This document shows, piece after piece, positions 1 through 7,182 of a stretch of 64,000 nucleotides of DNA. Numbering within the stretch: the stretch's first letter is position 1; each line of letters starts with the position of its first letter. Origin of the DNA: Thalassarchaeum sp002495735 (GTDB lineage: Archaea > Thermoplasmatota > Poseidoniia > Poseidoniales > Thalassarchaeaceae); assembly GCA_937911265.1 (NCBI GenBank), contig CALDRG010000022.1, positions 1-64,000 on the forward strand, read 5' to 3'. The notes under the pieces are model-generated. The model did no database searches. It saw only the letters and a list, made by a program, of their open reading frames with translations, and was not told where the DNA came from. Made by a program: the position numbers and the translations under genes.

Positions 1-83
1 GTTTTTCGTTGTATCGCAAGTAATCTAGAGATAGTGAGTATGATGGAGTGCAGCCCCCCCGCAGTGGTGTGGAAGGTGGGCCG

Positions 84-1187
84 ATGGACTACGCTTCCAG
101 CGGTGTCGACATCGATGCTGAAGGACGAGCTATAGCCAGCCTGGTAGGTGCACTCGGCTCATCAGTGAGAACGCCGGGCGAGAAGGGCGCTCCAGTTCCC
201 CTGCCTGGTGGGTTCGGAGGCATCATAGAATTCGGTGATTCGCGACTCGCCTTGGCGACCGACGGAGTGGGCTCGAAACTGCAACTGGCCAGTCAGGTGG
301 GGTGGCTGCAAGGCGTGGGTATCGACTGTATAGCTATGAACGTCAACGATCTTATCTGCGTTGGCGCAGAACCACTCGCCTTCGTTGACTACATCGCTGT
401 CCCAGAGAGTGACCCTGCGGTGCACTCTGCGCTGGGCTCCTCACTCTCTGAGGGTTGCCAGATGGCCAGAGTGACTCTTGCTGGAGGTGAAACGGCTACC
501 CTTCCAGGAATTGTAATCGAACTAGACCTCTCTGGAACGGCTCTCGGGTGGTTCCCTGCGGGACATGCGATTACCGGGGACAGACTAGAGTCAGGGGATG
601 TTTTGATTGGGCTTCCAAGCAGCGGTCTGCACTCCAACGGATACACCTTGGTCAGAGCGGTGCTCAAACGCTCCGGCGCCCCCCTCGAGGGGACTGTTCC
701 ATTCGACGTCGATGGCGATGGTCGGATAGTCAAGTGGGCCGAAGCGGAAGAAATCACTCTGGGCGAAGTCCTACTGAATCCGACTAGGATTTACGTAGAT
801 CCGCTCGTCGACCTAGTGTTGGCATGCAGAGAAGGCAAGGGGCCTTGCCCGTCCAAGGACCTCAAGGCGATGGCTCACATTACCGGAGGCGGTCTCTCTA
901 ACCTGCTCAGGTTGCATGACAGTCTTGGCTGGCATATAGATGACCCTCTGCCGGTGCATCCAGAATTCTCGTGGATAGCAGATGTCGGCTCCGTAGGCAG
1001 CAGAGAGATGCATCGCACCTTCAACATGGGGATGGGGATGGTGCTAGCTGTATCGGAAGAAATTGCTGAGGCGGTTACGGATTGGCTGTCAGAGAGACTT
1101 CCGGGGACGCGCAGAGTGGGTTCAGTGAACGACAATGGCAGAAGAGTGACTCATCCAGACCCAAGTGTCGTTTTCGAGCACTACTGA
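84..1187 (+). CDS. purM: Phosphoribosylformylglycinamidine cyclo-ligase (AIR synthetase)
   Basis: PurM closes the imidazole ring of FGAM with ATP to give AIR in de novo purine synthesis in the cytosol. The protein starts with the typical MDYASSGVDID segment, has the ATP-loop GGETATLPGI near residue 145 and the AHITGGGL motif near residue 265, and at 367 residues it is slightly longer than bacterial PurM (about 345). An in-frame ATG at 48 would add 12 residues. ATG 84 is preferred because GGAAGGTGGG lies just before it and family homology begins there. It is followed 50 bp later by trm1 on the same strand. Only 83 bp precede it, so its upstream context is unknown. The assignment rests on several family motifs. 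Confidence 0.95.
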   Translation: MDYASSGVDIDAEGRAIASLVGALGSSVRTPGEKGAPVPLPGGFGGIIEFGDSRLALATDGVGSKLQLASQVGWLQGVGIDCIAMNVNDLICVGAEPLAFVDYIAVPESDPAVHSALGSSLSEGCQMARVTLAGGETATLPGIVIELDLSGTALGWFPAGHAITGDRLESGDVLIGLPSSGLHSNGYTLVRAVLKRSGAPLEGTVPFDVDGDGRIVKWAEAEEITLGEVLLNPTRIYVDPLVDLVLACREGKGPCPSKDLKAMAHITGGGLSNLLRLHDSLGWHIDDPLPVHPEFSWIADVGSVGSREMHRTFNMGMGMVLAVSEEIAEAVTDWLSERLPGTRRVGSVNDNGRRVTHPDPSVVFEHY

Positions 1188-1237
1188 GTGAGGCTTGCAA
1201 TCGTCAATGCCTTGTGCGATAATCATCTCGGGCCGAC

Positions 1238-2569
1238 ATGGATGCTACGGAGCCCGAAGGCTGGCCTGGTGTGCTGCACCGCGAAGGACGTACCCTGTGC
1301 AGGCTGGCCCGTAATCCAAACGAATTGGGGGCAGGGCCGGCTGCGAAGGGGCAGGGTGCTGTGTTCCACAATCCGGCGATGGCTGGGAGCAGGACCCGTA
1401 GTGTGCTGCTGCTACAGCATTGCATCGAGGCGGGGCTGTTGGGAGATGGCTCAATCTACGCATTAGATGGGCTGTCGGCCACCGGACTGAGGGCCAGACG
1501 CTGGTTGAACGAGTTGCCAGCACAGAGTGCGGCCCGCATCAGTGCGACTATGGGGGACATGGATCCAGTGGCCCTCGACTGGGCTATGTGTTGCCATGAG
1601 GAGTTCCCGACAGAGCACGGAGAAGGGGAGTTGCTACCGCATCTGGGCGACCTGCGCAAGAGCGTACTGGAGCACGGACGGCACTGGGTTGACATCGATC
1701 CATACGGTTCCCCTCTGCCGTTCCTCGACACCGCTATTCAGTCATTAGCCAGAAGAGGTGTTGCTGAGATTAGCGCCACCGATAGCGCTGCCCTGACCGG
1801 CTCTTCGAAAAGCGCTTTACTGCGCCGCTACGGGGCGCGTGTGAGGACCGATGGACTGGCACATGACTCCGGCCTCAGGGTGCTGCTGGCGACAGTAGCT
1901 AGGACTGCTGCACGGCACGAGCGTTCGATCGAGCCCCTTCTCTCGATATGGGATTCTCACCACCTCAGAGTCTCGGTACGTGTTCTACGTGGGGTAGAGG
2001 GTGCTAACAACGTCGAGGGTTCTCTCGGATGGAGGGTGGCTTCACCCACTGCAAAAGAGGTCTCCTCATCTATCGAGTCCGGCCTACAACCGGAGACTTC
2101 GCTCGACTCGCTGCCCATGCACTGCTTCCTACCGCTCTCTCACCCCGTTGACCGCTCCGACAAGCGCATCTCCGGACCGATGTGGATAGGCTCAGTGGGC
2201 CAGACCGAGGCGATGGTCTCGATGACCGAGGAGCGTGCGCTTGAGCTATGCGGCCCCAACGCCATCGAGGACGACCCGGTTGGCTGGTCGGAGAGGGATT
2301 TCGAGTACGAGCGCAGGAGGGTGACTCGCAGTGTCAGGCACATCTCGGAGGAATCGGGAGTCATTGATGCCCCGCACCTCATCCTAGTAGACGATCTGGC
2401 GAGCTGGCTCGGTTCGGGCTCGCCACCTAGCCCCAGCGTCATGGCAGAGGCACTCCGTCAAGCAGATCACAGAGCAGCAGTGGCGCACTATGGCAAGCCA
2501 TCTTTCCGGACCGATGCGCCTTGGGATGACATCGTGAGGACCTCGAGAGAGGTTCACCCACCGATGTAG
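1238..2569 (+). CDS. trm1: tRNA (guanine(26)-N2)-dimethyltransferase Trm1
   Basis: This SAM-dependent enzyme makes N2,N2-dimethylguanosine at G26 of tRNA in archaea and eukaryotes. The class I methyltransferase motifs are visible: LDGLSATGLRARRW (motif I), MGDMDPVALDW (acidic motif II), VDIDPYGSPLPF (catalytic DPYGSP) and EISATDSAALTG. The C-terminal domain shows RVSVRVLRG and GPMWIGSVG, as in Trm1. It is 443 residues; archaeal members are usually near 380. Unlike most relatives it has no CxxC pairs in the segment before GPMWIG, so the structural zinc site appears lost. Its 3' end overlaps the convergent moaA by 16 bp. ATG 1238 gives the expected N-terminus, with the family's conserved F-x-NP segment (here AVFHNP) near residue 42. 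Confidence 0.93.
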   Translation: MDATEPEGWPGVLHREGRTLCRLARNPNELGAGPAAKGQGAVFHNPAMAGSRTRSVLLLQHCIEAGLLGDGSIYALDGLSATGLRARRWLNELPAQSAARISATMGDMDPVALDWAMCCHEEFPTEHGEGELLPHLGDLRKSVLEHGRHWVDIDPYGSPLPFLDTAIQSLARRGVAEISATDSAALTGSSKSALLRRYGARVRTDGLAHDSGLRVLLATVARTAARHERSIEPLLSIWDSHHLRVSVRVLRGVEGANNVEGSLGWRVASPTAKEVSSSIESGLQPETSLDSLPMHCFLPLSHPVDRSDKRISGPMWIGSVGQTEAMVSMTEERALELCGPNAIEDDPVGWSERDFEYERRRVTRSVRHISEESGVIDAPHLILVDDLASWLGSGSPPSPSVMAEALRQADHRAAVAHYGKPSFRTDAPWDDIVRTSREVHPPM

Positions 2570-3564
2570 GACATCTCGACCCGGGGCAGGGCTGCCGTCT
2601 CCTCAGAGCGAATCTCACTGTAGCGGTCATCGCGCCTCGACCAGATTGCCGAAATCGCATCACTTAGGGCAGGGCCTTCAGTTCCATTGTGAATGATGGC
2701 CCTGAGATCATGGCCCCCGGAGGCGAACAAGCAGGTGTGCAACATCCCGTCGGCGGACAGACGCGCACGCACGCAACCACCGCAGAACGGCTCGCTGACC
2801 GACGAGATGAATCCGATTTCGCCCGAGCCATCGGAATGGGCCCAGCGACGAGCGACATCGCTCGGTCTCTGGGACTCCACTGAGACCAGATCAAACTCGC
2901 CCTGTAGATGAGTCAGGATGTCTGCGGAAGGCACCACCTGACCGAGTTGCCATCCGTTCGTTCTGCCAACATCCATGTACTCGATGAAGCGTACTGTGAC
3001 CCCGGTCCCGCGGAAGTGACGGACCAGCGGGATCACCTCGGTCTCGTTGACTCCACGCTGCACCACGCAGTTCACCTTGAGCGGAGTGAGTCCGGCTTCC
3101 AAGGCTGCTTCGATGCCATCGAGCACGGTACCAACGGGGATATTGCTGTCAGACATCTGAGAGTGTACCTCGGGGTCGAGGGCGTCGAGGCTGACGGTGA
3201 CCCTGTCCAAGCCAGCCTCGGCAAGCTTGGCGGCCTGTTGGGGCAGCAGTGATGCGTTGGTTGTCAGTGCGACCTCCAAACCGGTACCTGAGAGTCTCGA
3301 GATTAGTTCATGCAAGTCTGGTCGGAGCAGAGGTTCACCTCCAGTGATGCGTACCTTCTCGAGACCCAGTGGTTTGCAGGCGGCCACCACCTTCTCAATC
3401 TCCGGGAATGAGAGGTAGGCGCGGCGCGGTAGGAAGGTGTGCTGTTCTCCAAAGCGCTCCCGGGGCATGCAATACCTGCATCTGAAATTGCACCTATCGG
3501 TGACCGAAATCCGCAGGTCCTTTAGCGGTCTGCCCAGTCTGTCGACGACTTCGGAATCGTTCAC
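2554..3564 (-). CDS. moaA: GTP 3',8-cyclase MoaA (molybdenum cofactor biosynthesis, radical SAM)
   Basis: MoaA converts GTP to 3',8-cyclo-7,8-dihydro-GTP, the first step of molybdopterin synthesis. The radical-SAM cluster ligands are C25, C29 and C32 (DRCNFRCRYCMP). The second C-terminal 4Fe-4S cluster is formed by C261, C264 and C278 (FCGGC ... HTC), and the chain ends in the diagnostic Gly-Gly tail. TGGEP (SAM-binding GGE motif) is also visible, and 336 residues is normal length. No other moa genes lie in the window, so the pathway partners must be elsewhere. It is convergent with trm1, with 16 bp of 3' overlap, and divergent from nfuA. Confidence 0.96.
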   Translation of the reverse strand: MNDSEVVDRLGRPLKDLRISVTDRCNFRCRYCMPRERFGEQHTFLPRRAYLSFPEIEKVVAACKPLGLEKVRITGGEPLLRPDLHELISRLSGTGLEVALTTNASLLPQQAAKLAEAGLDRVTVSLDALDPEVHSQMSDSNIPVGTVLDGIEAALEAGLTPLKVNCVVQRGVNETEVIPLVRHFRGTGVTVRFIEYMDVGRTNGWQLGQVVPSADILTHLQGEFDLVSVESQRPSDVARRWAHSDGSGEIGFISSVSEPFCGGCVRARLSADGMLHTCLFASGGHDLRAIIHNGTEGPALSDAISAIWSRRDDRYSEIRSEETAALPRVEMSYIGG

Positions 3565-3650
3565 GTTTCGGCGTGGGGTGTCTTGATGATGAGGCTTGCC
3601 TGCACGCGGACAGGTTGAATAGAGGGCTGCACCGGACGGCTATTGAGACC

Positions 3651-4214
3651 ATGCTGAGCATCAGTCCGAAGGCGCGTGAGATGCTGGACCAGTTCGCAGA
3701 TCAGGCAGAAGAGGCGAGTGGGCTCGTGCTCAGGGTCGAGATAGTTGGAAGGGGGCCCAAGGGATTCCTGTACGACCTTCAGTTCATTGGCTCCGATGAT
3801 CGCAAGGAGAACGACATCGAATTGGAGATCGAGGGCATGAAGGTGTTCGTCGCAGCCAGAAGCGCTCAGTACCTCGAGGGTACCACGCTTGACTACAAGG
3901 AGACGTTGATGGGTGGCGGCTTCAGTTTTGACAATCCCAATCCACTATGGGTGGACGAGCTCTCCAAGGCGGTCGCAGAGATCATTGCCAGCGAGGTCAA
4001 CCCGGTGGTCGCTTCGCACGGCGGACATGTCGACCTGATAGGAGTGGATGACGGCAAGGCCATTATCGCCTTCGGGGGTGGCTGTCAGGGCTGTGGCATG
4101 GTGGATGTGACTCTCAAACAGGGGGTCGAGGTCATGATCAAGGACAATGTTCCGGGGATTTCTGAGGTGGTCGACGCCACTGATCACGCAGCAGGTACAA
4201 ATCCGTTTTACTAG
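3651..4214 (+). CDS. nfuA: Fe-S cluster carrier NfuA (A-type-like domain plus NifU C-terminal domain)
   Basis: NfuA binds a [4Fe-4S] cluster between two subunits and passes it to apoproteins. Residues 1-95 resemble the degenerate IscA/HesB-like domain of NfuA. Residues 100-187 are a Nfu domain whose GGGCQGCGMVDVTLK segment supplies the cluster cysteines C145 and C148. At 187 residues it matches the Escherichia coli protein closely in length and motif order, including a final Tyr, so a bacterial origin by transfer is plausible (inference). An in-frame upstream start at 3573 would add 26 unconserved residues. ATG 3651 aligns with family N-termini. It stands between moaA (divergent) and a PAC2 gene (convergent, 2 bp apart). 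Confidence 0.93.
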   Translation: MLSISPKAREMLDQFADQAEEASGLVLRVEIVGRGPKGFLYDLQFIGSDDRKENDIELEIEGMKVFVAARSAQYLEGTTLDYKETLMGGGFSFDNPNPLWVDELSKAVAEIIASEVNPVVASHGGHVDLIGVDDGKAIIAFGGGCQGCGMVDVTLKQGVEVMIKDNVPGISEVVDATDHAAGTNPFY

Positions 4215-4216
4215 AG

Positions 4217-4987
4217 TCAGCGGACCATCGGAACGTCGTCCTCATCGTCATCATCACCGGGAGCGGGCAGCGCCATCGCTTGGGCCCTCTCGAATGCCTC
4301 CCTGACTCTCTCCTCGATGTTTCGCGCATCGTCGAGCAGTCCCTGAACAGGAATCTCGCGGTCCATCAGCTCGCTCAGACCCTCAACGGCAATCAGTGCG
4401 GCTCTGGCGTCGGGGTACATCGGGTTGCACTCGGCAAGCAAGGCCGTCACGTCCAACCCTCTGCGCTCGCCTTCGGCAATCAGATAGCCGGTAATACCGG
4501 CGACTATGCCTTGCTGGATCTGTTGGATACCGGCATCGTCAAGTTGGTCGCGACTCATCCGTGTAGATGCGACTCCCCACAAATCACTATCCTCCTTGAT
4601 ACCCAAATCATTGCTGACCACACCGTCGATTACGATGAGTCGGTCGAAACCGCCCTTGGTGAACCACTCCATGACGGTCTCACCAAAATACACGTCATTC
4701 TCGCTGGGAAACTGTATCTCTGCTGTGAACACGCCTATGCCGTCCCCCTGATACACCCTAACAGGATGCTTAGGAACCGAGTCGTGAATTAGTGCGATGG
4801 CGGGGAACTTCGGGTGCATCACCGTGCCCATTGGACTGAGCTCTAAGGTCTGGATGAGATGTGAGGTGGCGATGACCCCCACAGAGCCAACAGTGGAGAA
4901 ACCACAGATTGCGGTACCGCCCAAGCGATTCGGGTCCGCATCAGCATGCAATACGAGGGGGTAGGCGCCGCTCGAGTACTCGTCCAT
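4217..4987 (-). CDS. PAC2-family protein (proteasome assembly chaperone-like), copy 1
   Basis: This 256-residue protein belongs to the PAC2 superfamily, which in archaea includes the proteasome assembly chaperones PbaA/PbaB. Visible family features are the N-terminal GGTAICGFSTVGSVG segment, a central Rossmann-like core with DRLIVIDGVV, IVAGITGYLIAEGERRG, and the LLAECNPMYPDARAA segment. The C-terminal helix ends in a very acidic tail (DDDDEDDVP). A GTG at 5023 would add 12 residues. ATG 4987 is preferred because a TATA-like box sits 25 bp upstream, implying a leaderless message. A paralogue lies at 10234-11034. No proteasome subunit genes are in the window, so the chaperone role is inferred from family only. 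Confidence 0.85.
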   Translation of the reverse strand: MDEYSSGAYPLVLHADADPNRLGGTAICGFSTVGSVGVIATSHLIQTLELSPMGTVMHPKFPAIALIHDSVPKHPVRVYQGDGIGVFTAEIQFPSENDVYFGETVMEWFTKGGFDRLIVIDGVVSNDLGIKEDSDLWGVASTRMSRDQLDDAGIQQIQQGIVAGITGYLIAEGERRGLDVTALLAECNPMYPDARAALIAVEGLSELMDREIPVQGLLDDARNIEERVREAFERAQAMALPAPGDDDDEDDVPMVR

Positions 4988-5007
4988 GGACTGTCCCCCC
5001 AATCGAA

Positions 5008-5017
5008 GATTATTGAA
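5008..5017 (-). promoter_or_regulatory. TATA-like box for the first PAC2 gene
   Basis: On the minus strand TTCAATAATC is centred about 25 nt before ATG 4987, the spacing expected for an archaeal promoter that gives a leaderless transcript. No transcription data are available, so this is positional inference. Confidence 0.4.
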
Positions 5018-5082
5018 TCCCACGATGAAGAGATGTCGATAATGCCTCTGATTCGCTACTCTGACTGTTAAGGAACGCTGCG

Positions 5083-5090
5083 ATAAATTA
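5083..5090 (+). promoter_or_regulatory. TATA-like box for the 5118-5651 gene
   Basis: ATAAATTA in otherwise GC-rich DNA lies about 30 nt before ATG 5118 but only about 10 nt before the alternative ATG 5097. If it is the promoter, transcription would begin after 5097 and the later ATG must be the true start. Confidence 0.4.
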
Positions 5091-5117
5091 ACACCGATGG
5101 AGCGTTGCGGGACCTAT

Positions 5118-5651
5118 ATGACTGGAGTCGGCAGCAGTGGAGTGGGCAGAATCTACATCAAGGCTGGATCTGAAGAGATTGACCTCTCAGGCTCAGCCCG
5201 CGAAGTCAATGACGCTTGGCTCAATATCACCAAGCAGGACACTTGGCAGTCTACTCTCTCAAGGATTCGCCTAGCCAGACAGGAGGCCATCGATCGGGCT
5301 CGCGAAGTGGCGCTCAAGTCGGGAATTCCGGAACGTGGGTCTGCCTTCAAGCGCCTCATGGACACCTGCGATATCAACAAGAAGAGCGATGTGATACTCG
5401 CAGCCATCCATTACCTAAGATCTGTTGAGAAAGAGGTTGACACACCTCCTAGAGACATCAAGAGGCTGATAGTCCAGAGTGAGAAGTGGGAAGAGGGGGA
5501 GATCGATAAGTGGAACATGTCACTGTACATCAACAGGATGCTGGAGGGAGGGAAAGCGCTACTCGAGTACCCCGGTAATCAACCAGAGAAGAATCGTTTC
5601 GTGGTACTAACCGATGCCGGTCTCGACCATCTCGAGAACATGTCGCTGTGA
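5118..5651 (+). CDS. Uncharacterised protein, possible winged-helix C-terminus
   Basis: I do not recognise this family. The 177-residue product is soluble and charged. It begins with a short beta-like segment (GVGRIYIKAGSEEIDL), continues with long amphipathic helices, and ends with RFVVLTDAGLDHL, which looks like the wing and last helix of a winged-helix fold. A DNA- or RNA-binding role is only a guess. An ATG at 5097 would add seven residues, but the TATA-like box at 5083-5090 favours ATG 5118. The gene is divergent from the PAC2 gene and is followed 9 bp later by a pentapeptide-repeat gene on the same strand, suggesting a two-gene unit. Confidence 0.7.
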   Translation: MTGVGSSGVGRIYIKAGSEEIDLSGSAREVNDAWLNITKQDTWQSTLSRIRLARQEAIDRAREVALKSGIPERGSAFKRLMDTCDINKKSDVILAAIHYLRSVEKEVDTPPRDIKRLIVQSEKWEEGEIDKWNMSLYINRMLEGGKALLEYPGNQPEKNRFVVLTDAGLDHLENMSL

Positions 5652-5660
5652 GTTGAGCCT

Positions 5661-6047
5661 GTGACTGAATCCGCTAAGGATCTGTCTTACACCTCGCATG
5701 TAGGTCGGGATCTGCGTGAGGTCAATCTCTCGAACGCCGATTTGCGGCGCGCCATCTTCGATGGTGCTGACCTCGAGAAAGCAAACCTGTCGGGCAGCGA
5801 CCTGCGTGACGCCTCGCTGAAGCGGGCCAATCTGAAGATGGCGTCGCTGGACGGCGCCGACCTGCGAGGGGCGCGGATGATTAAGGCCAACCTAGGACTC
5901 TCTAACTTGCAAGGAGCTCGTCTTGATGGCGCCGACATGAGGGGGATTCGAGGTAAGTATGCCATCTGGCGGGACGCCAACTGGTGGGATGCGACTATGG
6001 ATGAGTCGTTGAGTAAAGCGCTCTCCAAGAAGTGGCCGAGAAAGTAG
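5661..6047 (+). CDS. Pentapeptide-repeat protein
   Basis: The 128-residue product carries about 17 consecutive pentapeptides of the A(D/N)LXX type from roughly residue 18 to 105 (for example LSNADLRRA, GADLEKANLSGSDL, GADLRGARM). These predict a right-handed quadrilateral beta-helix. The last 25 residues are tryptophan-rich and non-repetitive. There is no signal peptide or membrane segment, so it should be cytosolic. Such proteins have diverse or unknown roles, including DNA mimicry, and nothing here singles one out. The start is GTG 5661, 9 bp after the stop of the upstream gene. Its stop codon directly abuts the convergent thioesterase stop at 6048. Confidence 0.85.
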   Translation: MTESAKDLSYTSHVGRDLREVNLSNADLRRAIFDGADLEKANLSGSDLRDASLKRANLKMASLDGADLRGARMIKANLGLSNLQGARLDGADMRGIRGKYAIWRDANWWDATMDESLSKALSKKWPRK

Positions 6048-6464
6048 TCATTCAGGTGCCATCTTGGCAAGGCCATCTCGCATCCATTCGGGGACTCTGA
6101 CTTTCTCCTTGACATTGTTCATGTCGACACATACTGTGACCTGATCCGAGGTCCAGCACAGTACATCGTCCTGATTGCGGAACTCGTATCTCCACGAGAT
6201 AGACGTGTTGCCTATGCGTGGGACTGTTATGGTGCAGTGCACGGTGTCACCATAGGCCAGAGGGTGGAGGAACTGAGCGTCGCTATGCACCAGAGGGAAT
6301 CCAAGACCATGCTCATGCAGGATAACGTTGTAGTGCATGCCGCATGAGTGCTCCCAAGACTCCTCATAGAACCGGTGAGCGAGGTCCCAGAACTGAGGGT
6401 AGTAGATGATTCGAGCTAGGTCTACCATCGGAAAGTCGACACGGCGTTGCGAGGTGAATGCCAT
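6048..6464 (-). CDS. Acyl-CoA thioesterase, 4-hydroxybenzoyl-CoA thioesterase/FadM-like hotdog protein
   Basis: A single hotdog domain of 138 residues, the usual size for the YbgC/FadM/4-HBT family, which hydrolyses acyl-CoA thioesters. The motif VDLARIIYYPQFWDLAHRFYEE corresponds to the family's catalytic D-x-x-G(A)-x-x-Y-y-x-x-(Y/F)-x-x-x-x-x-x-E-x element; the active-site Asp is D15. Downstream are the strands FPLVHSDAQFLHPLAYGD and ISWRYEF. The substrate cannot be read from sequence. It is transcribed toward the pentapeptide-repeat gene and comes after two tRNA-Arg genes on the same strand. A second, unrelated-subfamily thioesterase (DUF4442) is in the lipid operon at 32 kb. Confidence 0.85.
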   Translation of the reverse strand: MAFTSQRRVDFPMVDLARIIYYPQFWDLAHRFYEESWEHSCGMHYNVILHEHGLGFPLVHSDAQFLHPLAYGDTVHCTITVPRIGNTSISWRYEFRNQDDVLCWTSDQVTVCVDMNNVKEKVRVPEWMRDGLAKMAPE

Positions 6465-6509
6465 GTTGCAGCCTCGGGGGGTTCGTGCTTGAACGCTCCC
6501 TTACTGTAG

Positions 6510-6586
6510 TGGCGGACCCACCGCGATTCGAACACGGGTTTCCAGCTCCGGAGGCTAGAGTGATATCCAGGCTACACTATGGGTCC
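6510..6586 (-). tRNA. tRNA-Arg(CCG)
   Basis: The minus strand folds as a full cloverleaf: acceptor GGACCCA/TGGGTCC, D-arm GTG/CAC, anticodon stem CTAGC/GCTGG with loop CTCCGGA (anticodon CCG), and T-loop TTCGAAT. The discriminator is G and the CCA end is encoded (6510-6512). Apart from the anticodon arm it is identical to the next tRNA gene, which lies 62 bp upstream. Confidence 0.95.
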
Positions 6587-6648
6587 AGTGACGCCTCCAA
6601 AGCCCCTCAGTAATTGAATCGGTCGCATGCTGGGCACTGACCCCTGGA

Positions 6649-6725
6649 TGGCGGACCCACCGCGATTCGAACACGGGTTACAAGCTCCGCAAGCTCATGT
6701 GATATCCAGGCTACACTATGGGTCC
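6649..6725 (-). tRNA. tRNA-Arg(GCG)
   Basis: The minus strand has the same acceptor, D and T arms as the neighbouring tRNA-Arg(CCG). The anticodon arm is TGAGC-TTGCGGA-GCTTG, giving anticodon GCG, which reads CGC and CGU. The discriminator is G and CCA is encoded. The 63 bp between the two genes and the flanks up to 6777 contain no other recognisable gene. Confidence 0.95.
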
Positions 6726-6776
6726 AGCGCTATTTCGAGCGAAGGCCTCTGTTTAACCCCGACGGTATCTGAAGCA

Positions 6777-7130
6777 TCACATGCTTAGAGGAAGCACGGT
6801 CTTCCAGCGTGGCTCAGCCAGTTTCTTGGCGTTGGGTGCGATTCTGGTATTCTTGGTCTTGTGAGTCAACACTCCATGCATCCCCTCAACTGCGAATTTG
6901 ACACGTAACTCTAGCATGCGGTCCCTCTCAGCCGTGTTCAGCTGCTCGGAATCCAACTCGATTGAGGTCGCAGCACCCTCATCGCCCTCGTTACACAGAC
7001 TCAGCGTGCTGCCCTCAATGTCGGCTCTTGGTGAGAAGTCGTAATCCTTGGGATCACTCATCCGGACCTCTGCATCGACGACAAGTCGGTTGCGGATGGA
7101 GACCTTGGTTATCTCCATCGACTTGACCAT
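6777..7130 (-). CDS. Uncharacterised small protein
   Basis: I do not recognise this family. The 117-residue product is predicted soluble and mostly beta-stranded, with alternating hydrophobic residues (ITKVSIRNRLVVDAEVRM) and a basic C-terminus (KTKNTRIAPNAKKLAEPRW). There is no signal peptide or membrane helix. The start may be the second in-frame ATG at 7118 (MEITKV), since the first four residues look unconserved. It is on the same strand as the PKD lipoprotein gene 52 bp upstream and as the tRNA-Arg genes downstream. It is likely real because the frame is open, compositionally normal and fills an otherwise empty gap. Confidence 0.6.
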   Translation of the reverse strand: MVKSMEITKVSIRNRLVVDAEVRMSDPKDYDFSPRADIEGSTLSLCNEGDEGAATSIELDSEQLNTAERDRMLELRVKFAVEGMHGVLTHKTKNTRIAPNAKKLAEPRWKTVLPLSM

Positions 7131-7182
7131 GAAGCGCCATCGCTGCCGAGTTCAAAGCCCTTCGCACGAAGACGTGCGGGAC

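Noticed and set aside
2908..3252. 114-codon plus-strand frame opposite moaA
   Set aside because: Entirely inside moaA, whose cysteine motifs and length are normal.
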